A stretch of 64,000 nucleotides of DNA from Coprinellus micaceus (lineage: Eukaryota; Basidiomycota; Agaricomycetes; Agaricales; Psathyrellaceae). Below the pieces are notes generated by a model that did not search any database, had not been told where the DNA came from, and saw only the letters and a list, made by a program, of their open reading frames with translations. Position numbers and translations under genes: made by a program. The stretch lies in contig OX596346.1 of NCBI GenBank assembly GCA_951394405.1, positions 1,984,001-2,048,000 on the forward strand. The letters are read 5' to 3'. Of the stretch, positions 1-10,756 are shown piece after piece; the first letter of the stretch is position 1, and each line of letters begins with the position of its first letter.

Positions 1-113
1 TCCGACCAACCCTCGTCCTCGGACGCTGGAGGGCTGTCCTCTGAGTCGTTCGCCTTAACCTCGGGCGTAGAGGTTTCCTCCGATATGTCGTCAAGGGAGG
101 GAACGTTTGGCAT
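1..113 (-). CDS. Partial acidic protein, N-terminus only (runs off left edge)
   Basis: An open frame on the minus strand starts with ATG at 113 and stays open to the window edge, giving 37 residues that begin MPNVPSLDDISEE and are rich in Glu, Asp, Ser and Pro. It is divergent from the KDZ transposase, whose start lies 175 bp away, so the two may share a promoter region. No domain can be seen in so short a piece. It may be another gene carried by the same transposon, or simply the host gene next to it; the sequence cannot decide. Confidence 0.4.
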   Translation of the reverse strand, partial: MPNVPSLDDISEETSTPEVKANDSEDSPPASEDEGWS

Positions 114-288
114 GGCTTCGCGGGAAAGGTGGAAAGACCTTGGAGAATCCGTGGGCAAAGAGCGGGCAAAATCAACAGAAGGGTATCAACACCTCTAAGT
201 TATATGTATATATACGTATTCACAGTTGGATGCTGATTTCAGTTCCTCCTTCGTTAAGCCAAGGTTCCCTGTATCACGATCGCCATTC

Positions 289-3200
289 ATGCCATCCAAA
301 ACGCGTATCAGTCGCGCTCGCGTCACTGTCGGTTCCTATGTGGAGAAAAAGACCCCAGGGGGGTACAAGGGAAAGGTCAAGAAAAAGGCTAAGGTCAGCA
401 ACGCTGTGGCGCCCCGTCCCACTTCGGATCCCGTTCCTCCTGCTCCTGGAAAGCGACCGCGTTTGGACGACTATGTGAAGCCCGAGGTACCAGACTTCAA
501 TATGAATGATTTGGGAGACGCACAGGCCCCTTTTGTCACAGACACGCTTGACGTGTTCGCTGATGACACAGAAGATTTCCGGGAGGAGCTGCTGACCCGG
601 CACACTGGAAAAACGAGCAAAGGGAAGGTGCGTGTCATCCTTTTTAGTCAATTTATCCGTACCATTCCTCTAACGGCCCTGCTTTGCGTAGACGTCACAG
701 GACGTTATGGAGGAATGGAGGAAATCCAAGGTCCTCCCATATCTCGATCGGATCTTACATGGAGAGTCTCGTCTCCGTCGTTCTTGTGACCATTGTCACC
801 AGGCCGAGGCACTTTGGAGATGCCTAGACTGCATTACCTCCCCAAGGTTGTGCACTGACTGCTGCCGCTCAACACATCGCCTTCACCCTTTACATCGCGT
901 CGAGCGATGGACTGGGGTTCACTGGCGCCCGGCTTGGCTCTGGCACACCGGCTCATGCATCTGCCTGGGTCACAACGGTGCGCCCTGCCCCGCCTATCAC
1001 ACATCGCTTGGGGATTTGGAATCCCGCCTTGTCAGGGTCAACGAGATCGACGACCTTGAATCGGACAATACCTTTGGCGAGAGACCGAAGACAACCTCGA
1101 GCCTTGGAGTCGGCCGCGTGGTGGTCATTGTGCACACCAATGGCTTTCACCACCTTCCCATTTTCCCCTGCTGGTGCTCGACGTCCGAACCCGAGGAGAT
1201 GCAGTTCCTGGATGCTGGACTGTACCCAGCGTCATTCACGAAGATCGCAACAGCGTTCACCTTCGAGCTCCTCAACAAGTTCCATCTCTTGAAGGTCCAC
1301 TCGCATATGTCGACCGAGCATTTTGCCGCGTTGCTTCGCCGCTTCACCAACTTCCTATTTCCGGACAAGACGTTGGTGAGTGAATATGATTCACGTTGCG
1401 AACGATTGTCTGATATTGACATGCTTCTTCACACCTCAGGACCGGCGCAGGGAGCTCGCGAGAGTCTGGTTGCAGTGGAACCATTTGGCGGAGTTGAAGA
1501 AGAGCGGCTTCGCGCATGATCGCAGAGGTGTCCGCCCTGGTCCCGGGGATCTGGCACTCTTCTGTGCAGCTTGCCCGCAACCTGGGATCAATCTTCCTCC
1601 ATCCTGGCAGTCAGACCCAAATCAGTATGCGCTTCCAGTCATCACACAGAGTGTGACTAAATTTTGCGATCGCTTGTTAGATGGCTTTACCGCCGATACC
1701 ATGTTGTCGATGGCAACTTCGTGCTTGATCACTTGGCCTCGAGCAGCAAACGCGATAGTGTGTCCCTCTCACAGGGCGCTGCATTTACGGCGGAGTCGAG
1801 GAGATATGCGAAGCACCTGAAGGAAGCCCAGAAGATCACAGAGGTGAGCTACGTCGACTATCTTTGTGCTTCAAGTTTGGGAGAAGACGATCGTCCCCGG
1901 GTGCGGTCCTGGCACGCCGGTGCGTCACGCGGCTTCCCACGTGATCTCGAGAACAGCAGTTCAATTTTAGGCGCCCACATTGCGAGTTCACTAGAACCTT
2001 CATTGTTGATCTTGCTCTGATGTATTTACTTTCCTCTATTCTAACATGGACTCATTCGCGATAGGCTTCTACATGCTCTGAGTTACGCGCTGTGGCTGAG
2101 AAGAACAAGCTGAAGAAAGGGTACGATGCAACGGGGGTGGTCGCGGTCGCCTGCGCACGTCATGGATGCTTTGCACCTGGTAGCGTGGTGGACATGCAGA
2201 AGGGCGAACGGTACGCTATGACTGTTCGTTTATTAGACTATGGTCTGCGATCGCTAACGACCCCCACCCGACACCAGTCACGTCAATGTCGACTATGCGT
2301 TTTGCCAAGCGCTCAAAACCACAGGTGCGGCCGCCACCAGCGGCATCCGCCTGGCGTACGACATCAACTGCCAGTACTCTATCAACTTGCTGAAGCGTGT
2401 CACGAACTCACCGTACCTCTCCATCCCTCCCAACCAGCTCCTCGAATTCGTCATTGGGCTGTTCCACGTCCACGGACACAAAGACGAGTGCCTCGCTCGT
2501 TTTGCACCAACATTTCTGCCAGGTAGCGGTGTCACGAGCGGTGAAATCATTGAATCCCTATGGTCTACGCTGAATGGTGCTGCAAATATCACTCGGAACA
2601 TGACGCGATCCAATCGGTATGCCATGATCGACGCGTGCATTCAGGACAGCAATCTCAGGAAGTTGCAAGGATTGGGTATGGTGTTTATGTCTTAGTGCTG
2701 CAATGTAGTCCGCCAAATTAATCTTATTTCTTGGGTTTCAGCCGCGTACCTACACCGTCAGCTGGAAGGCGCTCTGAAGGAAAGCGCAGCAGCCGACAAC
2801 TTCTTCTTCTTGCTCAACCAAGCGACCGAGGATGTGGACCGTCTGGCCTGGGAAGGCCAGATGAACAGGGCGAACGCAGACAGGGGCGGTCACAATACTT
2901 CGATGGACATATACAACTTCCGAATTCCGCTAGGTGAGCCTTAATTTCTCCATCCTTCATACCACACGCTTACGTTCCACCGATCTGAAGTCGAACCGAA
3001 GAAAGCGGTACAGGCGAGACTTATGGAAATTGAGAAGAAGAAGAGGAATGACAAGAAGAGCAAGCGCCGCCTTGGAATCGCAAATTGGATTGCGACCGGT
3101 CTCAACATCCAAGAGACTCAGTACGTCCCCTGAGTGATACTCTTCCGCTGAAGTCTAAATCCGACACCCATCCTCCCAGGATCGCTCTTCGGGCGGCCTA

Positions 3201-4356
3201 TCGTGCGGCGCACGATTCGTCCTTGTCGGACACCGTCGAACTTGCGAGAAGATCGGAAGCTCTGGCCAACCGCGTCATCGAGTTCCACACCGAAGCCAAG
3301 CGCCTCTTCACGGATCTCGATCTGGATGATCACTACGGAGCCCAGTGGGAGAACGACCAGGTTGAGGTCTGCGTCTGTGAAGAGCAGTGTTTTTGTGCGG
3401 AGCTAGAGGAGCTGCCTCTGGGTCGCGCGGTTTTCGATACCTCGTCCGATGACCTTTCCCCTCTTCCCCTTCCTTCCAGCTTCGAAGTCCTTCCCGATGG
3501 CTGGGACGACCTTGCGGAGATCGAAGTCAGCCTGAGGATCGCTCAAGCGGAGGAGGCGTTAGAGCAACTTCGTGGCGAAATCGCTCACAAGTCATGCCTC
3601 TATCGAGCAAAGCGTCAGCTAGCAGGTGGGGGGCGAGGAGTGACCAGGAGCTACGACGAGATCAATTCTGTCGAGGCGAAGATGCGATCGCGCGTCAAAA
3701 TCTACGATAGCGCTCGCTGGGCGCTCGATCAGCTGGGGGTCCTCTCAAATTACCCTCGCTTCCGACCCTTAAACCGAAACGACACCAAGGCCATCACTTC
3801 GGTATATGACCCTAACAAGCCCGGCGAGCGGAACGCTGAACTGTCCTGGATTTGGACAATGAGCATCGGGGGCGAATCCGCCAATAAAGAGTACGTGACG
3901 GAGTGTGAGTGTATATTTCTCCTGTTAGATCCTCCGTTTCCTGACGATGCGATACCCCCTTTCCGGTTGACAGTACGTCGAGTCAATTGGATCAGGGCTA
4001 AGTCTCGGAAGGAAAGATGGGCGGAGGAAGTTCTCCTTCTGAAATCGGAGATGGCATGGCATGGGGCCTACATGGCACATGAGCAAATGCGGGCGATGAA
4101 GTGGGGAAAGCTGGACCTGGGAGATGGCCATAAAGCGTACGCGTTTCGCCAAGCGGATATGTGGAGGAGGTTTGGAATGGAAGGTGTCAGTATATTCAAC
4201 GGTAGCGGCGATGGCGTGAAGCAGGGTGTGAAGGGAGAGGTGAAGGGGGAGCATGCGATAAAGGTGGAAGAAGGCGACGGCCCGAGTTTGAGGGACGTGG
4301 ACATGGAGGCAGGTGACATGGAGAGCGAGTACGATCCTGAGGAGCCTATTGAGTAG
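289..4356 (+). CDS. KDZ-superfamily DNA transposase with CxC2 cysteine cluster, apparently intact
   Basis: Ten exons (289-627, 692-1375, 1440-1624, 1681-1843, 2065-2210, 2278-2675, 2742-2933, 2991-3120, 3180-3904, 3974-4356) join in frame to 1114 codons with no stop. The start was chosen at MPSKTRISRARV; an in-frame ATG at 226 is possible. A cysteine cluster (CDHCHQAEALWRCLDC and following Cys/His, residues about 146-205) matches the CxC2 domain known from fungal KDZ (Kyakuja-Dileera-Zisupton) transposases. The RNase H-like core follows: VVDGNF (about residue 412), a GVVAVACARHGCF block, YDINCQY (about 534) and SGEIIESLWSTLN (about 595) supply the D, D and E positions. The C-terminal third is helical and charged, as usual in the family. 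All splice sites are canonical and every catalytic position is kept, so the gene may still be active. Its terminal inverted repeats were not found and may lie left of the window. Confidence 0.93.
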
Positions 4357-4424
4357 CGTATTTTCTCCTTTTATTCTTCTATCGATTCTCCGACCCTCCA
4401 CCTACCCTGTGCCCACTTGCCCTC

Positions 4425-5228
4425 ATGTTCTCTCCTGAAACCCTCAAAGCTGTCCGCAAGATAAATGCGTCTAAATATCAGAGCCTTATAAATTACAGCG
4501 GTAGCAGGGCGCTTGCCTCCTCCACCTGCCTCCTCCTCAACATGTTGATGATGGAGCCCCAGGCCCGCGACGCGATGGTGGCTGCGGTTGAGGCTGAAAT
4601 TGTGAGTGTTATTACCCGCGCAAATGTAGATGCGGGTGCGCTCCGTTGTAAGCACTAACTTGGTTGGCATTAGGGGGTGGGAAACTGCCTTCTCGGTCTA
4701 GGGTTCATGCTCTATGGTGATAAAATATTCGGCCCCCGCTCGTTGAAGGCCCTGACGCCTCTAATGGTTGAGGACCGACTCACCGACTTTGCGGCCTTGA
4801 AGACAGCTGTCAGTGCTAGGGTTGCGGGAGGCGATGATGTCCTGCACTACTACGCCGGGAATTGGTGGACAAACTTCGCACCGTCGGGAGGACCCTATCC
4901 CCTGAAAACGATGGACATCATCCGTTTCTGGCATCAGCAATACCCCACCCTTCCTGTCTCACCGGCACTTCCTCCCTTCGACACTCTAAACGCCTTGGCA
5001 CTGTCGAACGTCGAGCTGTTTGAGGCGTTCGCCATCGGGGAGGACATCGAGAGAATGTTAGAGAAGGATATAGCCAATGCCTTGGAACAAACGAAGAAGT
5101 TGGCCGCCAGGATCAAGACCCTGCAGGGTATGAAAGCCGATCTACTGGAATTAGAGGAGCAAGAAACACTGCGGGAAGCGGCGGCGGAGATTTCGATCGC
5201 AAGGGCTGAAGGGTCGAGGGTGACCTAG
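4425..5228 (+). CDS. Unrecognised protein A, between KDZ transposase and TET/JBP gene
   Basis: Two exons (4425-4601 and 4674-5228) with a phase-0 intron give 243 residues. Exon 1 (59 codons) is helical. Exon 2 opens with a Gly-rich hydrophobic stretch, GVGNCLLGLGFMLYG, and ends in a probable coiled coil (ALEQTKKLAARIKTLQGMKA and onward). It starts 68 bp after the transposase stop on the same strand. The next gene downstream has the same layout: a short first exon, a phase-0 intron, and a second exon opening with Gly and hydrophobic residues. The two could be diverged duplicates. I recognise no family. The position suggests a transposon cargo or accessory protein, but that is inference. Confidence 0.6.
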
Positions 5229-5411
5229 CGGGCGCATATCGGGGTCGGGCGGTATCAACGAGTAGGGTCTGCAGGGTTGGGTGTTTAGATTATATTTTTG
5301 CCTTCTAAGCCGATAAGCGAGTGCAACGTAGACGAATTTAAGCGACCCGGTTTACACTCTTGATTTTCTCCATCACTTCACGATACATTTCCCCCCTTCC
5401 CCATAACCTCA

Positions 5412-6084
5412 ATGTCTGCTCCTCTGTTATCAATGATAAACTCTGTGTCGTACCTATCATACCTCGCAATGCGCCGCGAATCCCTCCTTTGTTTTCTGGA
5501 GAAGAACAAGTCGAATATGTCGCTCGACAAGCGTTTCATCGACCTCTTCCTCAATGAATTGGTACCGTGCCTTACTAATTCTGTGATGTATACATTATGG
5601 GACTCACGTATTGCGCATATCTCCTTAGGGCTTAGCATTCATGGCCCAAGGAATTCAAGGACTGTGCCTCGCCGAGCCCAACCGGTTCTACCATTCCAAC
5701 TTGACCCGTGTTCTCCAGAACCTCCATGTCCACTGCGACTCAGACGAAGACCTATGGGCAGCGCTTACCTTGGGTTGTCTTCGCGTGTCCGACATTCCCA
5801 CCGAAGCGTCTGGTGTTCCAGTCGGAGATTGGTGGTTACCCTCCCTGGAACCTCCCACGTTCAGGGCCGTTGTCAACAGGTGGGAGGGTTCTATGGACTG
5901 GGCGGCTCGCCAAACAGCTCTGCGTAAAGGGGCAGACGGCCGGTCTTTATATGACATCTTGGTCCGTTTGGAAAGCCTGTGCGAGGAGGACGAGGCGATG
6001 GAGATGGTCGAGTTCGCGACGGCCAAAGTCGCACGCACTCAAGAGCTTGCAGATCGGTGGGACAAGATGATGAGGCGAGCATAG
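5412..6084 (+). CDS. Unrecognised protein B, possible paralogue of the preceding gene
   Basis: Exons 5412-5561 and 5629-6084 join in phase 0 to 201 residues. Exon 1 is hydrophobic and helical. Exon 2 starts GLAFMAQGIQGLCL, mirroring the opening of exon 2 in the upstream gene, and ends in an acidic helical segment followed by a basic C-terminus (RWDKMMRRA). No known domain is visible. The gene lies tail to tail with the TET/JBP dioxygenase, with 87 bp between the two stop codons, so 3' ends probably overlap. The relation to protein A rests on gene architecture and weak resemblance only. Confidence 0.55.
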
Positions 6085-6171
6085 ATCCGCGTACTACGTT
6101 GGGTATACATCGCGCATTATGTCAGACTCATTATATACATTTGGCCTGTTGTCACATGTTTACTCCAAACA

Positions 6172-7522
6172 TCACAACGCGAGCCCAAGCGCTTCCGCTA
6201 GTTCCTCAGCTGTCGGCAGCAAAATTTCCTTGTAGTCGGGGAGGACTCCGTACCCGATGTTAGGCCTAAAATTGCTCGCCATGCATATTCTCTCGCCATC
6301 AACCTGTCCTGCGCCGTGCTCCAGAAGATATCCCGGGAAAAGGGCGACCGCTCCGGGGTTGTAGACGAAGCGGGCGCCTAAGAGCGGAATCTCGAGACGC
6401 CCGTTGGTGTATCGGCCAAAGGTCGCCAGGAGGTCAAGTAGCATTTTCCCTCCTTTGGTGTCGCGGTGGAACGGGGTCTCGCGATTAACTATCAACGCGA
6501 GAGCCGTGAAAGGTGTCGACCAGTGTTCGAACAATTTTTCGAGCCGCTGAGGGTGCTGCACCGGGATGCTGCCGTCGGAAACCAGTCTCAGCACCTCTAC
6601 TTGGAGCTTGAAGAGGTCGGGGTGCACGAGGGATAGGATAACGCCAATCAAGGCGTTTGTATCGCATTCGGAGGCGATGAACTCGGGTCCGCCCCCGACA
6701 GGAGATAAGGAGGCGGATGGTCCAGGCGCCCTGTCGTTCTTTGGCTGGGATGAGGTGCTTAGTAAGTAGGTCTTTGTCTCTTTGTCATGTAGGTTCCACG
6801 TACGCCATACCCTTGGTTATACCAGCAGACGCTCATGTTGACGTTACCGGGTTTCAACTCACATTCCCCATCGGGATGATAAATGCTATCGTCATACCGC
6901 CAATTTTTGGTCTTCCTCCTCGTCGGCTTTGAAAGGCTCGCTCTACCCCGGCTTTGAGCGAGGACCGACTTGGGCGCGTGTGACAATGCTTTGACGGATT
7001 CAAAGACGTGTTCCTATCGGCCGGTCATGGTATCAGAACAGGGGTGTCCTGAGACTTGAGGAGGCATCAAACTCACCGAGCGGTCCTTTGTAAACATGTT
7101 TGGGAAGTACCACCCTATTACCCTCTCATCGAGGTCAATGAATGCGGTGGGCTTGGTAAGGAGCCGTAAGGTTCCCTGAGAGTTCTCTGGGAAAGGTCCT
7201 TGGAAGCGAGCCCGCAAGGCCGCTTCCTTGTTTTTCGGCGTTGATTCTAAAGCCACTTGGACGTCGCTTAGCTTGTAAGGGAGGGTGACTGGGTCCAAAC
7301 AGCTGTACTGTTAGAGTGCGCTTACTCTAGGAAATTCCGACACTTACTGCGATTGTTCCAAGCCTGATGAAAACAGTCGACGATTCTCTCCAACTCCACC
7401 TGCATTGAGTACGGAATATCACTCGGCACGGGCGCCGGCGAGTTGCCAGTTCGCTCGCGGAGGAGTGTCCTAGTGTATAGAGAATACCTCTGGGCATTTT
7501 GAAGTCCGGCAGGGAGCGACAT
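6172..7522 (-). CDS. TET/JBP-family 2OG-Fe(II) dioxygenase (2OGFeDO), KDZ-associated type
   Basis: Minus-strand gene of about 390 residues. Exons: 7522 to about 7340, about 7284 to 7077, 7013-6804 and 6744-6172; the first junction is not fixed because the intron is only about 40 nt whichever sites are used. The last exon carries the double-stranded beta-helix core: NRETPFHRDTKGG (His and Asp iron ligands, near 6451-6480), GRYTNGRLEIPLLGARF, NPGAVALFPGYLLEHG (second His, near 6310), then RICMASNFR (Arg for 2-oxoglutarate). This is the pattern of fungal TET/JBP proteins, which are predicted to oxidise 5-methylcytosine and are known in basidiomycetes to spread together with KDZ transposons. All metal and cofactor residues are present. 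It may act on the methylation of its own element or of host DNA; substrate is not shown by sequence. Confidence 0.85.
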
Positions 7523-7623
7523 GGTGGAAAGAGGGTAAGAGCGCAAGGAACTGTAGAGCTTTGAGATGAGGCACAAACTATGGGAGATGCCACGTACGTC
7601 ACCGAGCGCGTGCACTCCTGACG

Positions 7624-9472
7624 CATCTCAGTCACTATGGAACGACCCCCTTGAAGGCCTATTAATTTAGTGTTCCAATGGGGCCTTAAGGGGGTCATTC
7701 CACTCATGTTCCCCCTTCCACTATTCCATTTTCTGGTCCACTATTCCACATTTCTGTTCCAAATATCCATTCCAATTCCCCATTGGGAGCCAAATCTGTT
7801 CCATATTCCACCTTCTGTTCCACCATATTCCACCTTCCATTCCACCCTTCTACAGCTTACGTTCCACCCATATCCAGCAATAGTAGCAGCTTCTGAATGG
7901 GTGCAGCTATGCATATAATGTATCTGTTTAAATGTTTTGTAAGCTAATAAGCCCCAAAACATGTTTAAGCACAACTGTCTTCCACATGTGGAACACTATG
8001 ACACCATCCCTGTTTGGATTGTTTGCTTTGTATCTCTGTGAATTCTTGTCCAATAATTATCATTTGAGTTCTTTTAGAAAGGCTTTAGCTTCTGCCTTCC
8101 ATACATGGTCTGTATGTTGCTCTTTGTCCATTTCTAACTGTGAAAACATCAAAACATATGGATTTACTCTTATTCTGCAACAAGCAGCCTGCAGTGCTCC
8201 AGTTAATATCAGATATTTTCAAGTCTACAGAACAGATTTAGAACATGCTTTTGCATAGAATAAGAGTAGTATATAGCCTCAACCACCTCACCCAAACAAT
8301 ATGTGCATGCTACAAATAAACTGGAACAAATATCAGTGTTTGGCATTTTTGGGTGGCTGTGAACATTCCCACACCTAACTATTCCTGGATTTGGAAATGG
8401 GATGCAATTTGCATTGGATTACAAATAAACAGCTAAGGAAACAGACCACACACTCCAAAGATATCTTGGAAACACTTGTTGTACAAGAACCTGTTTCAGA
8501 AGAGTTATAGAGAACCACTTGGTCTCTCTTATGAAGTAGTGTTTTGTTCTTGTACAACAAGTGTTTCCAAGATATCTTTGGAGGTGTGTGGTCTGTTTCC
8601 TTAGCTGTTTATTTGTAATCCAATGCAAATTGCATCCCATTTNNNNNNNNNNNNNNNNNNNNNNNNNNNNNNNNNNNNNNNNNNNNNNNNNNNNNNNNNN
8701 NNNNNNNNNNNNNNNNNNNNNNNNNNNNNNNNNNNNNNNNNNNNNNNNNNNNNNNNNNNNNNNNNNNNNNNNNNNNNNNNNNNNNNNNNNNNNNNNNNNN
8801 NNNNNNNNNNNNNNNNNNNNNNNNNNNNNNNNNNNNNNNNNNCAAAAGCATGTTCTAAATCTGTTCTGTAGACTTGAAAATATCTGATATTAACTGGAGC
8901 ACTGCAGGCTGCTTGTTGCAGAATAAGAGTAAATCCATATGTTTTGATGTTTTCACAGTTAGAAATGGACAAAGAGCAACATACAGACCATGTATGGAAG
9001 GCAGAAGCTAAAGCCTTTCTAAAAGAACTCAAATGATAATTATTGGACAAGAATTCACAGAGATACAAAGCAAACAATCCAAACAGGGATGGTGTCATAG
9101 TGTTCCACATGTGGAAGACAGTTGTGCTTAAACATGTTTTGGGGCTTATTAGCTTACAAAACATTTAAACAGATACATTATATGCATAGCTGCACCCATT
9201 CAGAAGCTGCTACTATTGCTGGATATGGGTGGAACGTAAGCTGTAGAAGGGTGGAATGGAAGGTGGAATATGGTGGAACAGAAGGTGGAATATGGAACAG
9301 ATTTGGCTCCCAATGGGGAATTGGAATGGATATTTGGAACAGAAATGTGGAATAGTGGACCAGAAAATGGAATAGTGGAAGGGGGAACATGAGTGGAATG
9401 ACCCCCTTAAGGCCCCATTGGAACACTAAATTAATAGGCCTTCAAGGGGGTCGTTCCATAGTGACTGAGATG
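7624..9472. mobile_element. 1.85-kb fold-back (near-perfect palindromic) element with 7-bp target duplication
   Basis: The left arm, starting CATCTCAGTCACTATGGAAC, is repeated in reverse complement on the right, so that position x pairs with 17096-x outside the assembly gap. Near the centre only a 1-bp indel separates the arms, and the loop is about 55 bp (8491-8545). The flanks carry the direct repeat cctgacg (7617-7623 and 9473-9479), as expected after transposition. The interior is AT-richer than the surrounding DNA and has no credible coding frame, so the element is non-autonomous. Each end forms its own small hairpin (first about 75 bp). Subterminal DNA holds many short TTCCA motifs. The transposase that moves it is unknown. 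Confidence 0.9.
8643..8842. other. Assembly gap, 200 N, inside the right arm of the fold-back element
   Basis: Exactly 200 N, a placeholder size. The left-arm sequence that should pair with the gap is 8254-8394, or 141 bp, so the real gap is probably about 140 bp if the palindrome is complete. Confidence 0.95.
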
Positions 9473-9479
9473 CCTGACG

Positions 9480-9928
9480 CGTGGTTGATGAATCACGTTG
9501 AATGCTCGAAAGCCGTGCGCTATCAATTGGATGCGACATCCTCCCTAAAGTAGTCCATAAGGCGCCCGGACTCTGATCCGACTCATGCTAATTACCACTG
9601 TTGGTGAACGCCCCAATTATGCTGACCTCATTTGTTGTCTGCCTCACTCGGGCGGCTTGCAAAAGATAACAGCGTCCGTGTGAATCCGCGATGGCACAGC
9701 GATGGCGGAAAGCCGTGGCTACCGTTTTCGGCCAATGGGTGCCACCCACGGCTGAAGGAGGGGCCTCAATTGACCCTTGACCGTTGAGTCATTCATTCCC
9801 CTTGCTGAGCCTGGGTGCAAGGGGGGCCTCAACTGATCCATATGGCCCAAGCCACCTTAGGCATGCTCACTTGAGCACAAGTGGTCATGTTTATTGGTCA
9901 TTGAAGGCCCTCAATTGGGCCTTGCACC
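9480..9928. other. Gene-free spacer, possibly untranslated leader of the gag-like gene
   Basis: No open frame or RNA gene is supported. The second half has repeated phrases such as GGCCTCAATTG and GGCCTCAACTG. No copy of the downstream LTR is present here, so a 5' LTR is missing. Confidence 0.5.
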
Positions 9929-10729
9929 ATGGGGATTGTAGCTGAATGCCCTGCCGACGTTGTCCGCCTCCCACGTCGCATCTTCGCCTCCAGCGATCCG
10001 GAGAAAATCGACCTCCGTATCGCCTTCACTGACTCCGAGGTCGCTTACGCCGAGTCCACCATCGGCAGCATGAGCACCTACGCCGACCTCATCAAGCAGG
10101 CCGGCCCTGGAGGGGTTCTCTTTGGGGCCGCCGAACACGACTGCCCCGACACCAAGTGGGGCTACGCAATTCAGAAGGTCGAGCAGGCCCAACAAGAAAT
10201 CGAGAGGATCGACAACCTCTGCAAAGCAGTATACGCATCTGCACCACCTCCCAATATCCGCAAGATCCTCGAAGCGGTGCTCCAAGAGGCCAGGGAAGGC
10301 CTGACCTATTGGACCAACCACATCGAGGACAACATGAAAGACATCCGCGTCGCGGTACGCCGAGCCCACCTCCTCCTCCGTAACTACGACCTCCGCATCG
10401 AGCTCTACGGCAAGACCCACCTCGGCAAACTTTCCAAGACCGAAAAAGAACGCCGCAAGGATGCCACCTGCGAGTCGTGTGGCCAAAAGAACCATTGGCA
10501 GGTCGACCACGTCAAATGGACCTGCAAGCACTGCAAGAGATACGCCCCCAACCACTACGCCAACGACTGCCCCTCCAAACCCCAGAAACCTCGCCGCTCC
10601 CCCCGCAACCACAAAGTCAAGAAAGAAATGCCGTCCCTCATGGAGGTCGACGAAGACTGGAAGTTCGATAGCGGATGGAACGATGACGGGGACGTCCAGA
10701 ACGAGGACGAAGGGAATGGTTGGGACTAG
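9929..10729 (+). CDS. Gag-like zinc-knuckle protein of an LTR retroelement
   Basis: A single frame of 266 residues begins MGIVAECPADVVRLP. The middle is helical. Residues about 180-220 carry two Cys/His clusters, CESCGQKNHWQVDH and CKHCKRYAPNHYANDC (CX2CX6HX4C), a variant zinc knuckle. A basic stretch (KPQKPRRSPRNHKVKK) and an acidic tail follow. The stop is 40 bp before the LTR, with a polypurine tract between, which places the ORF at the 3' end of an LTR element. No protease, reverse transcriptase or integrase is present. It is either a gag-only non-autonomous element that lost its 5' LTR, or the remnant of a larger one. The intact frame suggests it is recent or under selection. Confidence 0.65.
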   Translation: MGIVAECPADVVRLPRRIFASSDPEKIDLRIAFTDSEVAYAESTIGSMSTYADLIKQAGPGGVLFGAAEHDCPDTKWGYAIQKVEQAQQEIERIDNLCKAVYASAPPPNIRKILEAVLQEAREGLTYWTNHIEDNMKDIRVAVRRAHLLLRNYDLRIELYGKTHLGKLSKTEKERRKDATCESCGQKNHWQVDHVKWTCKHCKRYAPNHYANDCPSKPQKPRRSPRNHKVKKEMPSLMEVDEDWKFDSGWNDDGDVQNEDEGNGWD

Positions 10730-10756
10730 ACCATTCGAGCCAGGGGCTCAAATCTT

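Noticed and set aside
7741..9355. Mirror-image open frames in both arms of the fold-back element
   Set aside because: They are the same non-coding arm read in opposite directions; sequence is AT-rich motif repeats without codon structure or a recognisable protein.
9911..10612. 233-codon minus-strand frame opposite the gag-like ORF
   Set aside because: It is the antisense shadow of the plus-strand ORF; Val/Gly/Ala-rich and without a domain.
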